The notes under the pieces are model-generated. The model was not told where the DNA came from and did not search any database. It saw only the letters and a list, made by a program, of their open reading frames with translations. A stretch of 64,000 nt of DNA, from assembly GCA_041916775.1 (NCBI GenBank), contig JAYRYZ010000001.1, positions 62,001 to 126,000 of the forward strand, written 5' to 3'. The translations under genes and the position numbers were made by a program. Position 1 is the first letter of the stretch; each line of letters opens with the position of its first letter. This stretch comes from UBA2357 sp041916775 (GTDB lineage: Bacteria > Pseudomonadota > Gammaproteobacteria > Burkholderiales > Rhodocyclaceae). This document shows, in pieces, positions 28,426 through 37,202 of the stretch.

Positions 28426-28508
28426 CGATCCGCGCGAGAAGAGCCAGGCTTTGGGATTGCAGCTCGAGCCCGCGTTCCCAAGCCCTGGCTCCACGACACT
28501 TCGATTCA

Positions 28509-29351
28509 ATGGATAGTCCCCCTTCAAGGCAATCGCTGCTCGAGCGGCTTTCGGGATTCCTCTCCCGCGAACCCGAGGACCGCGAAGAGCTCCTGCTCCA
28601 GCTGCGCTCGGCCTGCGAGCGCAATGTGATCGATGTCGACGCACTCGGCATCATCGAGGGTGCGGTCAAGATGTCCGACCTGCAGGCGCACGACGTGATG
28701 GTGCCGCGCGCGCAAATGGACGTGATCCGTCTCAGCGACCCGATAGACCGCATCGTCCAGTTCGTCGTCGAGACCGCGCATTCCCGTTTCCCTGCGGTGG
28801 GCGAGGGCAAGGACGACATCGTCGGGGTGTTCCTGGCGAAGGACTTGCTGCGCTACTTCTCCGGCCGCAAGTTCGTGCTGAGCGAATGCCTGCGGCCCGC
28901 GGTGTTCGTACCCGAGTCGATGCGTCTCAACGTGCTGCTGCGCGAGTTCCGTGTCAGTCACAACCACATGGCCATCGTTGTCGACGAGTACGGCGGTGTG
29001 GCCGGGCTCGTCACCATCGAGGATGTGCTCGAGCAGGTGGTGGGCGAGATCGAGGACGAGTTCGACTCGGACGATTCCGCCGACAACATCCGGGTCGATG
29101 CGCAAGGGCGCCACCGGGTCAAGGCGCGTACCGAGATCGATGACTTCAATGCCGCGTTCGGCACCGCGTTCTCGGATGACGATGTCGATACCGTGGGCGG
29201 GCTGCTCATCCGCCGGCTCGGGCGCCTGCCCAGGCGTGGCGAGTTCCACGATGTGGAGGGGTTGCGCTTCAAGGTGCTGCGCGCCGACCGCCGGCGCATC
29301 TACACCCTGCTGGTGGAGCGCCTGCGCGCGCCCGACGACGAGGCGGTCTGA
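28509..29351 (+). CDS. corC: CorC/YbeX-type CBS and CorC_HlyC domain protein
   Basis: 280 aa cytosolic protein with a short N-terminal segment (DSPPSRQSLLERLSGFLSRE), two CBS domains (about residues 60-190; VMVPRAQMDVIRLSDPIDRI, MAIVVDEYGGVAGLVTIEDV) and a C-terminal CorC_HlyC transporter-associated domain (VDTVGGLLIRRLGRLPRRGE). In E. coli it is linked to Mg2+/Co2+ efflux and, as YbeX, to ribosome metabolism. It sits between ybeY and lnt, the conserved order. No membrane segment is present. Confidence 0.92.
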   Translation: MDSPPSRQSLLERLSGFLSREPEDREELLLQLRSACERNVIDVDALGIIEGAVKMSDLQAHDVMVPRAQMDVIRLSDPIDRIVQFVVETAHSRFPAVGEGKDDIVGVFLAKDLLRYFSGRKFVLSECLRPAVFVPESMRLNVLLREFRVSHNHMAIVVDEYGGVAGLVTIEDVLEQVVGEIEDEFDSDDSADNIRVDAQGRHRVKARTEIDDFNAAFGTAFSDDDVDTVGGLLIRRLGRLPRRGEFHDVEGLRFKVLRADRRRIYTLLVERLRAPDDEAV

Positions 29352-30905
29352 TTGTCGTTGCGGAATCACTTGCTGGCGCAGCAGTCTGGCGTCCCTCCGT
29401 GCAGCGGTCGTGGCCAGCGTGCGGGCGTCGCTGCGCTCGCAGGTCTCTTCAGCGTGGGCGCGTTCGCGCCCTTCCACGTGTTTCCGCTCGCCTGGCTGGG
29501 GCTCGCGGTGCTTGCTGCATTGCTGTGCAGTGTCGTGCGCACCCGTGACGGCTTCCTGATCGGCCTCGCCTGGGGGTTCGGTTGCTTCATCGGCGGCGTG
29601 TCCTGGCTGTACATCGCACTGACGCGCTACGGCGGCATGCCGATGCCGGCTGCGGCATTCTCGATCGCGCTGTTCTGCGCCTATCTGGCCCTGTTTCCGG
29701 CGTTGGCTGCGGCACTGCAGGTGCGCTGGCGCGCAAGCGGGGTGTGGACAGGGGGCGCGCTCTTCGCCGCCGCCTGGGCCTTGTCCGAGTGCCTGCGCGG
29801 CAGCCTCTTCACCGGCTTCCCATGGCTTGCGATCGGCTATTCGCAGGCCCCGCCCAGCCCGCTCGCCGGCTGGATGCCGGTAGTGGGGGTGTTCGGCACG
29901 GGTCTGCTGTTGGCGTTCTCCGCGGCTGTACCGGCGATCGCGTGGCGGCGGCGCCGTCTGAACGTCTGGGTGTTCCTGCCACTGGCCGTGGCGGTCGCAA
30001 CAGGGGCGGCGCTGCGTGGGGTTGTATGGACCCAGGCGCATGGCGCCGAGATCAGCGTCGCGCTGGTGCAGACGAATGTCGAACAAGGGTTGAAGTGGGC
30101 GCCCGAACGCTTGGGCGAAGTCCTGCGCCTCAACGCCGCGTTGGTGGAGGGGCCGCCCGCCGATCTCGTCGTGTTGCCCGAAACCACCTTGCCGATGCTG
30201 GTGGAGCGTCTCCCGGAAGGCTACCTCGATGCGCTCGCCGCCCGCGCAGCAGCGCGTGGCGCGGGCTTGGTGCTGGGGGTGTTCGAGCGCGACGCGCAGG
30301 GCCAGATCTTCAATGCCGCGCTCGGGCTCGGGCCGGACGGCATCCAGCGCTACGCCAAGCATCATCTCGTGCCCTTCGGCGAATACATGCCCCCCCTGTT
30401 CGGCTGGTTCTACCGGCTCGCCGACATTCCCATGTCGAACCAGACACGCGGCCCGGCGCAGCAGCCGCCGATGCGCTTCGGCGACCAGGCGGTCGCGCTC
30501 AACATCTGCTACGAGGATCTCTTCGGCGCCGAGCTGATTCGTGCCCTGCCGCAGGCGAGCCTGATGCTCAACATCTCCAACCTCGCCTGGTACGGCGACT
30601 CCTTCGCCCAGCCGCAGCATCTGCAGATCGCCCAGGTGCGCGCGCTGGAGTCCGGCCGGCCGATGCTGCGTTCCACCAACACCGGCATGACCGCCGTTGT
30701 GGAAGCCGACGGCACGGTTGCGGCGGTGCTGCCGCCCTTCGTGCGCGAGACGCTGCAGGTGACGGTGCAGGGGCGCGCGGGGCTCACGCCCTACGCGCGC
30801 TGGGGCGATTGGCCGGTGCTGGTGCTGGCCGTGCTGCTGCTGTGCCTGGCCGGCATCCGCGCGCGCAGGCACGCCGGAGTCGCTCCGGGCGGTGAAAGCC
30901 AGTAA
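29352..30905 (+). CDS. lnt: apolipoprotein N-acyltransferase
   Basis: Adds the third acyl chain to outer-membrane lipoproteins. 517 aa with about seven hydrophobic segments and a periplasmic nitrilase domain (residues 225-480). The catalytic triad is visible: Glu in VLPETTLPM, Lys in RYAKHHLVPFGEYMP and Cys in NICYEDLFGAEL. The start is assigned to TTG at 29352 directly after the corC stop codon; no ATG precedes the first membrane segment, so TTG or a nearby alternative codon must be used and the exact start is uncertain. Confidence 0.92.
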   Translation: MSLRNHLLAQQSGVPPCSGRGQRAGVAALAGLFSVGAFAPFHVFPLAWLGLAVLAALLCSVVRTRDGFLIGLAWGFGCFIGGVSWLYIALTRYGGMPMPAAAFSIALFCAYLALFPALAAALQVRWRASGVWTGGALFAAAWALSECLRGSLFTGFPWLAIGYSQAPPSPLAGWMPVVGVFGTGLLLAFSAAVPAIAWRRRRLNVWVFLPLAVAVATGAALRGVVWTQAHGAEISVALVQTNVEQGLKWAPERLGEVLRLNAALVEGPPADLVVLPETTLPMLVERLPEGYLDALAARAAARGAGLVLGVFERDAQGQIFNAALGLGPDGIQRYAKHHLVPFGEYMPPLFGWFYRLADIPMSNQTRGPAQQPPMRFGDQAVALNICYEDLFGAELIRALPQASLMLNISNLAWYGDSFAQPQHLQIAQVRALESGRPMLRSTNTGMTAVVEADGTVAAVLPPFVRETLQVTVQGRAGLTPYARWGDWPVLVLAVLLLCLAGIRARRHAGVAPGGESQ

Positions 30906-30954
30906 AATCCTGCGTTTTGTGCGTCAAGGACGCGGCTGCGCGCCGCACGGGAAC

Positions 30955-31884
30955 ATGACAAAGCCAAAACCAACCTTCCAGCAAGTCATCCTCACCTTGC
31001 AGACCTTCTGGGCCGAGCGCGGCTGCGTGCTGATGCAGCCGATCGACCTCGAGGTCGGCGCGGGCACCTCGCATACCGCGACCTGCCTGCGCGCCATCGG
31101 GCCGGAGCCATGGAACGCCGCCTACGTGCAGCCCTCGCGCCGTCCCAAGGACGGCCGCTACGGCGAGAACCCCAATCGCCTGCAGCACTACTACCAGTTC
31201 CAGGTGGCGCTCAAGCCGTCGCCGCCTGATTTCCAGGAGCTCTACCTGGATTCGCTGCGCGCGCTCGGCATCGACCCCGCGGTGCACGACATCCGTTTCG
31301 TCGAGGACGACTGGGAGAACCCCACCCTCGGTGCCTGGGGGCTGGGCTGGGAGGTGTGGCTGGACGGCATGGAGGTGACCCAGTTCACCTACTTCCAGCA
31401 GGTCGGCGGGCTGGACTGCAAGCCGGTGCTGGGCGAGATCACCTACGGTCTGGAGCGCCTCGCGATGTATCTGCAGGGCGTGGATAACGTCTATGACCTG
31501 GTGTGGGCGGTGTATCAGGACGGCACCGAGGTGAAGTACGGCGACGTCTATCTGCAGAACGAGATCGAGCAGTCGAAGTTCAACTTCGAGCATTCGAACG
31601 TCGATTTCCTGTTCTCGCTGTTTACCAACTACGAATCGGAAGCGCGCCGCATCATCGACGCCGGCCTGCCGCTGCCGGCCTACGAGATGGTGCTCAAGGC
31701 CGGCCATACCTTCAACCTCCTGGATGCGCGCGGCGCGATCTCGGTGACCGAGCGCGCCGCCTACATCGGCCGCATCCGCAACCTGTCGCGCGCGGTGGCG
31801 CACGCCTACTACGCATCGCGCGAGGCGCTCGGGTTTCCGATGCTGCGCGGACAACACGCTGAACAGTCGAGGGAGGCTGCCTGA
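30955..31884 (+). CDS. glyQ: glycyl-tRNA synthetase alpha subunit
   Basis: Catalytic subunit of the bacterial alpha2beta2 glycyl-tRNA synthetase. 309 aa from the ATG at 30955 (MTKPKPTFQQVILTLQTFWA). Class II motifs are clear: QPSRRPKDGRYGENPNRLQHYYQFQ is split here as PSRRPKDGRYGENPNR and HYYQFQV, and ITYGLERLAMYLQGV is motif 3. It overlaps glyS by one base (TGATG), so the subunits are made in step. A TAAAAT -10-like element is at 30903 in the end of lnt. Confidence 0.96.
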   Translation: MTKPKPTFQQVILTLQTFWAERGCVLMQPIDLEVGAGTSHTATCLRAIGPEPWNAAYVQPSRRPKDGRYGENPNRLQHYYQFQVALKPSPPDFQELYLDSLRALGIDPAVHDIRFVEDDWENPTLGAWGLGWEVWLDGMEVTQFTYFQQVGGLDCKPVLGEITYGLERLAMYLQGVDNVYDLVWAVYQDGTEVKYGDVYLQNEIEQSKFNFEHSNVDFLFSLFTNYESEARRIIDAGLPLPAYEMVLKAGHTFNLLDARGAISVTERAAYIGRIRNLSRAVAHAYYASREALGFPMLRGQHAEQSREAA

Positions 31885-33971
31885 TGTCGGTCGCAACATT
31901 GCTGGTGGAACTCCTCACCGAAGAACTGCCGCCCAAGGCGCTGCCGCGGCTGGGTGAGACCTTTGCACGCAAGATCCGCGAAGGGCTGGTCGCCCACGGC
32001 CTCGCGGCGGATGACGGCGCCTGGCGCTGGTTCGCCGCGCCGCGCCGGATCGCGGTGAGTGTCGCGGCGGTGAGCGCACAGGCGCCCGCGCGCGAGGTCA
32101 GCGACAAGATCATGCCGGTGCAGGTGGCATTGGACGCCGACGGCAAGCCCACCCAGGCACTGGAGAAGAAGCTCCAGGCCAAGGGCATTCCGCTCGCCGC
32201 GGTGGCCTCCTTCGAGCGGCGCATGGACGGCAAGAGCGAGACCCTGTTCTACACCCGTACCGAAGCCGGGCAGACGCTCGCTGCGGTGCTCGCCGAAGTG
32301 GTGCGCGAGGCGGTGCGGGCGCTGCCCATCCCCAAGCTAATGCGTTGGGGCGCGAGCGACGTGCAGTTCGTGCGACCGGTGCATAAGCTCACGATGTTGC
32401 ATGGCGCCGACGTGGTGCCGGGCGAAGTGCTCGGCCTCGAGGCCGGACGCGTCACCCGCGGCCACCGCTTCATGAGTCGCGGCGAGATCGCGCTCGCGAC
32501 CGCGGACGCCTACGAGCCCACGCTGGAGGCCGAAGGGAAGGTCGTCCCGGACTTCGCCCTGCGCCGCGCCGATATCGCGCGCCAGCTGCAGGCCGCCGCT
32601 ACGGAAGAGAACGCGGCCCTGGGCGCGTTCGACGACCTGCTGGACGAGGTGTGCGCGCTCGTCGAGCACCCCACGGTGTACGTGGGCGAGTTCGAATCCG
32701 AGTTCCTCGCCGTGCCGCAGGAGTGCCTGATCCTGACGATGCGCGCCAACCAGAAATACTTCCCGCTGTTCGACGCCAAGGGCACGCTGCTCAACCGCTT
32801 CCTGATCGTGTCGAACATGCGTGTCGCCGATCCGTCGAACATCATCGCGGGCAACCAGCGGGTGGTGCGTCCGCGGCTGTCGGACGCGCGCTTCTTCCTC
32901 GAGCAGGATCGCAAGCACGGCCTTTCGGCCCGCACCGAAAAGCTCGCCAACGTGGTGTATCACAACAAGCTCGGCTCGCTCGGTGATCGGGTGGGGCGGA
33001 TTTCGGCGCTGGCGCAGCACATTGCCGCTGCGCTGGGAGCGGACGTGGCCGCCACGGCGAAGGCGGCGGGGCTCGCGAAAGCCGACCTCGTCACCGACAT
33101 GGTCGGCGAGTTTCCCGAACTGCAGGGCGTGATGGGGCGCTACTACGCACTCGACGAGCAACACGGCGAGGTCGTCGCCGACGCAATCGAGCAGCACTAC
33201 TGGCCGCGCTTCGCCGGCGACCGCCTGCCGGTCGGCAATGTCGCGTGCGCGGTGGCGCTCGCCGACAAGCTCGAGTCGATGATCGGTCTCTTCGGTATCG
33301 GCGAGCTGCCCACCGGCGACCGCGATCCCTTCGGCCTGCGCCGCGCCGCGCTGGGTGTGCTGCGCATCCTGATGGAGACGCCGCTGCCGCTGGATCTCGC
33401 GAAGCTGGTGGAGCAGGGTGCAGCGACGTTCCGCTCCGGGCTTCTGGGTGAGGACTTCGCGCCGCGTCTGATCGACTTCATCCTCGAGCGCCTGCGCAAC
33501 CTGCTGCGCGATGCGGGACATGCCCAGGATGCCGTCGACGCCGTGATCGCGTTGCGCCCGACGCGCATCGACCAGGTGCTGCCGCGCCTGACCGCCGTCA
33601 GCGACTTCCAGCGTCTGCCCGAGGCGGCGGCCCTTGCAGCGGCGAACAAGCGCATCATCAACATCCTGAAGAAGGTGGATGCAGCGCTAGGCGAGCCGGA
33701 TGTCGCGCTGTTGCAGGAGTCGGCGGAGAAGGCGCTGTTCCATCGGGTGATCGAAGTCGCGCCGCTGGTCCATTCCCACGTCGGCAATGAAGACTACACC
33801 GAGGCGCTGCGTGTGCTCGCCGGCCTGCGCGAGGCGGTGGACAGCTTCTTCGAGAGCGTCATGGTGATGTCCGAAGAACCGCTCATCCGCGCCAACCGCC
33901 TCGGCCTGCTCGGCAAGCTCGCCGGGCTGATGAACCAGGTGGCCGACATCTCGCGCCTCTCGGCAAACTGA
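31884..33971 (+). CDS. glyS: glycyl-tRNA synthetase beta subunit
   Basis: 695 aa tRNA-binding subunit. It begins MSVATLLVELLTEELPPKAL, the conserved start, shows KIMPVQVALDADGKP and LILTMRANQKYFPLFD typical of the beta subunit, and ends with an anticodon-binding domain (FFESVMVMSEEPLIRANRLG). The HD-like domain lies in the middle. Coupled to glyQ by a 1-base overlap; gmhB follows after 63 bases. Confidence 0.96.
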   Translation: MSVATLLVELLTEELPPKALPRLGETFARKIREGLVAHGLAADDGAWRWFAAPRRIAVSVAAVSAQAPAREVSDKIMPVQVALDADGKPTQALEKKLQAKGIPLAAVASFERRMDGKSETLFYTRTEAGQTLAAVLAEVVREAVRALPIPKLMRWGASDVQFVRPVHKLTMLHGADVVPGEVLGLEAGRVTRGHRFMSRGEIALATADAYEPTLEAEGKVVPDFALRRADIARQLQAAATEENAALGAFDDLLDEVCALVEHPTVYVGEFESEFLAVPQECLILTMRANQKYFPLFDAKGTLLNRFLIVSNMRVADPSNIIAGNQRVVRPRLSDARFFLEQDRKHGLSARTEKLANVVYHNKLGSLGDRVGRISALAQHIAAALGADVAATAKAAGLAKADLVTDMVGEFPELQGVMGRYYALDEQHGEVVADAIEQHYWPRFAGDRLPVGNVACAVALADKLESMIGLFGIGELPTGDRDPFGLRRAALGVLRILMETPLPLDLAKLVEQGAATFRSGLLGEDFAPRLIDFILERLRNLLRDAGHAQDAVDAVIALRPTRIDQVLPRLTAVSDFQRLPEAAALAAANKRIINILKKVDAALGEPDVALLQESAEKALFHRVIEVAPLVHSHVGNEDYTEALRVLAGLREAVDSFFESVMVMSEEPLIRANRLGLLGKLAGLMNQVADISRLSAN

Positions 33972-34034
33972 ACACGGCGCCCGGCGTCGGCGATGGCCGG
34001 CGCCGCGCCCAACCTGTGAAGAGCGGAGGGCCGC

Positions 34035-34568
34035 ATGAAGCTCATCATCCTGGACCGCGACGGCGTCATCAACGAGGACTCCGAGCAGTTCATCAAGTCG
34101 CCCGACGAGTGGCATCCGCTCCCCGGCGCGCTCGAGGCGATCGCGCTCCTCAACCAATGGGGCTGGCGGGTGGTGGTCGCCACCAATCAGTCCGGCGTCG
34201 GTCGCGGGCTGTTCGGCATGGACACGCTCAATGCGATCAACGACAAGATGGTGAAGAGCCTCGCCCGGGTCGGCGGACGGTTGGACGCGATCTTTTTCTG
34301 CCCGCACGCCGCGGATTCGACCTGCGACTGCCGCAAACCCAAGCCAGGCATGCTGCTGCAGATCGGCGAGCGCTTCAACGTGCCCCTTGACGAGGTGCCA
34401 ATCGTCGGCGACAGCCTGCGTGACCTGCAGGCCGGCGTTGCGGCCGGCGGTCGTCCCTATCTGGTGCTCACCGGCAAGGGGCAGACCACGCAGATGCATC
34501 CGGAGCTCCCCGAAGGGACCCGAATCTTTCCCGACCTGGCCGCCGTGGTGGCCGATCTCATTGGCTGA
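34035..34568 (+). CDS. gmhB: D-glycero-beta-D-manno-heptose 1,7-bisphosphate 7-phosphatase
   Basis: HAD-superfamily phosphatase in the ADP-heptose pathway for LPS inner core. 177 aa. The nucleophile motif LDRDGVIN (residues 6-13), ATNQSGVGRG (motif II region), the zinc-binding CPHAADSTCDCRKPKPG, which identifies GmhB, and VGDSLRDLQAG (motif IV) are all intact. GGAGGG 4 bases before the ATG is a strong ribosome-binding site. plsC follows after 8 bases. Confidence 0.95.
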   Translation: MKLIILDRDGVINEDSEQFIKSPDEWHPLPGALEAIALLNQWGWRVVVATNQSGVGRGLFGMDTLNAINDKMVKSLARVGGRLDAIFFCPHAADSTCDCRKPKPGMLLQIGERFNVPLDEVPIVGDSLRDLQAGVAAGGRPYLVLTGKGQTTQMHPELPEGTRIFPDLAAVVADLIG

Positions 34569-34576
34569 TCCTCATC

Positions 34577-35323
34577 GTGCATCTCATCCGTTCGGTCCTC
34601 TTCGCCATTGCGATGACGCTCGTCACGCTGCTCTATGGTCTGTTCGCGTTCCTCGTCTTTCCCCTGCCACCGATGACACGCTACCGCATCGTCACCAGCT
34701 GGACGCGGATCGTGATGTGGATGGTGCGTGTCATCCTCGGCATCCGCTACAAGGTCATCGGCGCAGAAAACCTACCCTCGCAGCCGGCGGTGATCCTCGC
34801 CAAGCACCAGTCGGCGTGGGAGACGATGGCGATGCAGCTGATCTTTCCGCCGGTGGCCTTCGTGCTCAAGCGCGAGCTCCTGCGCGTTCCGTTCTTCGGC
34901 TGGGGGCTGGCGCAGATGCCGGGTATCGCGATCGACCGCGCCGCAGGCAAGGACGCGCTGGCGCAGGTCGTGGACCAGGGTACGCAGCGCCTCGCGGAAG
35001 GGTTCTGGGTGGTGGTGTTTCCCGAAGGTACGCGGGTCGCACCCGGCACGAGCCGCCGCTACAAGCCGGGAGGCGCCTGGCTGGCGAAGCAGGCTGGGGC
35101 GCCGGTGGTGCCGGTTGCACACAACGCGGGGGATTTCTGGCGGCGCAACGCCTTCGTGAAGCGACCGGGTGAAGTCATCGTCAGCATCGGTCCGGTCATC
35201 GACACGCAGGGGCTGGAAGCAGCCGAGGTCAATGCCCGGAGCGAGGAATGGATCGAAGCGGAGATGCGCAGGCTCTTTCCCCACCAGTACAGCCGCACCG
35301 CGAAGACAGCCGACGCCGGCTGA
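34577..35323 (+). CDS. plsC: 1-acyl-sn-glycerol-3-phosphate acyltransferase
   Basis: Inner-membrane enzyme making phosphatidic acid from lysophosphatidic acid. 248 aa from the GTG at 34577 (MHLIRSVLFAIAMTLVTLLY). An N-terminal transmembrane segment (residues 5-30) precedes the catalytic HQSAWE (HX4E) near residue 77 and the glycerol-phosphate-binding FPEGTR near residue 149. It is the last gene of the long plus-strand run starting at miaB; a bidirectional terminator follows. Confidence 0.93.
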   Translation: MHLIRSVLFAIAMTLVTLLYGLFAFLVFPLPPMTRYRIVTSWTRIVMWMVRVILGIRYKVIGAENLPSQPAVILAKHQSAWETMAMQLIFPPVAFVLKRELLRVPFFGWGLAQMPGIAIDRAAGKDALAQVVDQGTQRLAEGFWVVVFPEGTRVAPGTSRRYKPGGAWLAKQAGAPVVPVAHNAGDFWRRNAFVKRPGEVIVSIGPVIDTQGLEAAEVNARSEEWIEAEMRRLFPHQYSRTAKTADAG

Positions 35324-35405
35324 CGGACAATGCAATCCGGTGCTGGCGCCCGCGTCGGTACCGTACAGCGTCGTTGCCGTGCGATGCGCAAAAGCTCGCG
35401 ACAAA

Positions 35406-35435
35406 GAAAAAGCCCCGCATTCGCGGGGCTTTTTT
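35406..35435. terminator. bidirectional intrinsic terminator between plsC and the phasin gene
   Basis: AGCCCCGC (35411-35418) pairs with GCGGGGCT (35423-35430) around a 4-base loop; six T follow on the plus strand side and an A-run precedes on the left, so it works in both directions. It separates the convergent plsC and phasin genes. Confidence 0.9.
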
Positions 35436-35461
35436 CAACCGGCTGCTTGAAGCAGAGGCGA

Positions 35462-36025
35462 TCAGGCAGCCTTCTTGCCCGACTTGGCAGCGGTGCCGAC
35501 GGCCTTCACAGTGGCGTTGGTCGCAGCAGCCACGTTGGCTTCGGCGATCTCGGCAACTTGCTTGGCAGCCTTGCTGACGTTGTCGTAGGCGCTGTTGGCG
35601 GCGGCGATCGCCGACTTCACGGCGGCGACGGCGACATCGGAGCCGGCGGGAGCGGACTTGGCAGCCTTGTCGAGCGCGGCGGCCAGGTTCTTGTTCAGTT
35701 CGGCGATCTGGGCTTCGACCAGCTTCGACACTTCTTCCTGGCTCTGCGTGGCGATTTCGTAGACGCTGCGGTTGTAGGCGACGGCCTTCTCAACCAGCGG
35801 CTGGGCCAGCGAGGTCTGGAGGGTGATCAACTCTTGCATGTCCTTGGCGGCCATCAGCGACTTGGTGTTGGCCAGGGTGTCTTCCAGCAGGGTGCGAGCG
35901 GTGTTCAGGTTGAGGGCAGCGAGGCGCTCGACATTGGCGAATGCGGAGTTCGCGATGGTCAGCAGGGTCTCGATGTTTGCCTTGTTGGAGGCGGCGAAAT
36001 CAGGGGCGTTGAAGAAAGTGCTCAT
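35462..36025 (-). CDS. phaP: phasin (polyhydroxyalkanoate granule-associated protein)
   Basis: 187 aa from the ATG at 36023-36025, with a strong GAGGAG ribosome-binding site. The phasin_2 pattern is visible: FFNAPDFAASNKANIETLLT at the N-terminus, an almost wholly helical body with few aromatic residues, and an Ala/Lys-rich C-terminus (KAAKQVAEIAEANVAAATNA and AKSGKKAA). Phasins coat PHA granules and control their number and size, so the organism very probably stores PHA. The upstream consensus-like promoter and palindrome suggest strong regulated expression. Confidence 0.92.
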   Translation of the reverse strand: MSTFFNAPDFAASNKANIETLLTIANSAFANVERLAALNLNTARTLLEDTLANTKSLMAAKDMQELITLQTSLAQPLVEKAVAYNRSVYEIATQSQEEVSKLVEAQIAELNKNLAAALDKAAKSAPAGSDVAVAAVKSAIAAANSAYDNVSKAAKQVAEIAEANVAAATNATVKAVGTAAKSGKKAA

Positions 36026-36116
36026 GGTGAATCTCCTCGTGACAATCTGGTTTGGGTGAGATCTTGCACCTTCCGCCAGTGACATTTGCCGGATGACGCG
36101 GTGCAATATGGTCACG

Positions 36117-36144
36117 ATTCTAACCAAGAGTTAAACCTTGTCAA
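36117..36144 (-). promoter_or_regulatory. phasin promoter
   Basis: On the minus strand a perfect TTGACA (36144-36139) and TAGAAT (36122-36117) are 16 bases apart, giving a leader of about 85 bases before the phasin ATG. It is the closest match to the housekeeping sigma-70 consensus in the window. Confidence 0.8.
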
Positions 36145-36150
36145 GCGTTA

Positions 36151-36167
36151 TTTGTGCAATGCACAAA
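36151..36167. promoter_or_regulatory. palindrome next to the phasin promoter, candidate PhaR operator
   Basis: TTTGTGCAATGCACAAA is symmetric except at its centre and lies 6 bases upstream of the phasin -35 box. The repressor PhaR is known to bind TGC/GCA-rich symmetric sites at phasin promoters in Paracoccus and Cupriavidus and to be released when PHA is present. The match here is by resemblance and position only. Confidence 0.5.
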
Positions 36168-36355
36168 AATGAAATACTGCGACAAGTTATTGAGAATCAA
36201 TGATGTTGTCGGACAAGTTACGAAATCATTGTTGCGATTGTGTGAATGCAAAAAATGCCATGGAAATTAATGCGGTGGGTGCCGAGTGGCGAAAGGCGCA
36301 TGGCGACTGGATCGTGGAGCAGGGGGTGTTGCACCGACACGGTGCGTACGGCATG

Positions 36356-36382
36356 CCGCCCCGCTCGCCCGGAGCGGGGCGG
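36356..36382 (-). terminator. strong hairpin after the enoyl-CoA hydratase gene
   Basis: CCGCCCCGCTC (36356-36366) pairs perfectly with GAGCGGGGCGG (36372-36382) around a 5-base loop, 7 bases beyond the stop codon. There is no U-tract on the minus strand, so termination would need help or the hairpin protects the 3' end. A smaller hairpin (GCACCG/CGGTGC, 36331-36345) follows. Confidence 0.45.
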
Positions 36383-36389
36383 GTGTGGA

Positions 36390-37166
36390 TCAGCGGTGCT
36401 TGAATTCGGCTTTGCGCTTGGCCACGAAGGCGGCCATGCCTTCCTTCTGATCGTCGAGCGCGAACGCCGAGTGGAACACGCGGCGCTCGAACAGCAGGCC
36501 CTCGTTGAGGCTGCTCTCGAAGGCGCGATTGACCGACTCCTTGATCATCATCACCACCGGCAGCGAGAAGCTCGCGATCGTCGTCGCCGCGGCGAGTGCC
36601 TCGTCGAGGAGCTTGTCCGCGGGAACGACACGGGCGACGAGTCCGGCGCGTTCCGCCTCGGCGGCATCGATCATGCGCGCGGTGAGGCACATGTCCATGG
36701 CCTTGGCCTTGCCCACGGCGCGCGGCAGGCGCTGGGTGCCGCCTGCACCCGGGAGGATACCGAGCTTGATCTCGGGTTGGCCGAAGCGGGCGGTGTCGGC
36801 GGCGATGATCATGTCGCACATCATCGCGAGCTCGCAGCCACCACCCAGCGCAAAGCCGGCCACCGCGGCAATCACCGGTTTGCGGCAGGTCTTCACCCGT
36901 TCCCAGTTACGGGTGATGTAGTCGCCCTTGTAGGCGTCCATGTATGAGAAGTTGGCCATTGCGCCAATGTCGGCACCCGCAGCAAACGATTTCTCGGAGC
37001 CGGTGATGACGATCGCGCCGATGTCCTCGCTGGACTCGAAGCCGTCGAGCGCCGCGCCAATCTCATCCACCAACTTGTCGTTGAGCGCGTTCAGCGCCTG
37101 CGGCCGGTTCAGCGTGATGATGCCGACGCGTCCTTGCGTGGTGACGATGATGTTCTCGAAGTTCAT
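36390..37166 (-). CDS. enoyl-CoA hydratase
   Basis: 258 aa crotonase-fold enzyme hydrating trans-2-enoyl-CoA. The oxyanion-hole segments AAGADIGAM (around residue 62) and AVAGFALGGGCELAMMCD (around residues 100-117) and the catalytic glutamates in GGGCELA and PEIKLGILPGAGGTQRL are intact, as in mitochondrial and PaaF-type hydratases. MNFENIIVTTQGRVGIITLN is a typical start. The neighbour lptA is unrelated in function, and the space usually holding lptB is occupied by this gene, which points to a rearrangement. The physiological substrate is not visible. Confidence 0.9.
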   Translation of the reverse strand: MNFENIIVTTQGRVGIITLNRPQALNALNDKLVDEIGAALDGFESSEDIGAIVITGSEKSFAAGADIGAMANFSYMDAYKGDYITRNWERVKTCRKPVIAAVAGFALGGGCELAMMCDMIIAADTARFGQPEIKLGILPGAGGTQRLPRAVGKAKAMDMCLTARMIDAAEAERAGLVARVVPADKLLDEALAAATTIASFSLPVVMMIKESVNRAFESSLNEGLLFERRVFHSAFALDDQKEGMAAFVAKRKAEFKHR

Positions 37167-37202
37167 AGGGTCTCCTAATGGGTCGTCCGCCGAGCGGCGT
37201 GT

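Larger units (their letters stand above)
36026..36389. other. intergenic region upstream of the phasin gene (364 bases)
   Basis: It holds the phasin promoter and palindrome and two hairpins near the enoyl-CoA hydratase end, listed separately. The stretch 36120-36280 is clearly AT-richer than its surroundings and carries a direct repeat GACAAGTTA (around 36181 and 36212). An open frame of 67 codons at 36200-36403 on the plus strand shows no family resemblance and I do not call it a gene. Confidence 0.6.

Noticed and set aside
25954..28644. Open frame of 896 codons on the minus strand
   Set aside because: Antisense to miaB, phoH, ybeY and corC; low-complexity His/Arg-rich translation.
36200..36403. 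67-codon plus-strand frame between the phasin and enoyl-CoA hydratase genes
   Set aside because: No ribosome-binding site, no family resemblance, and its end overlaps the hydratase hairpin and coding end.
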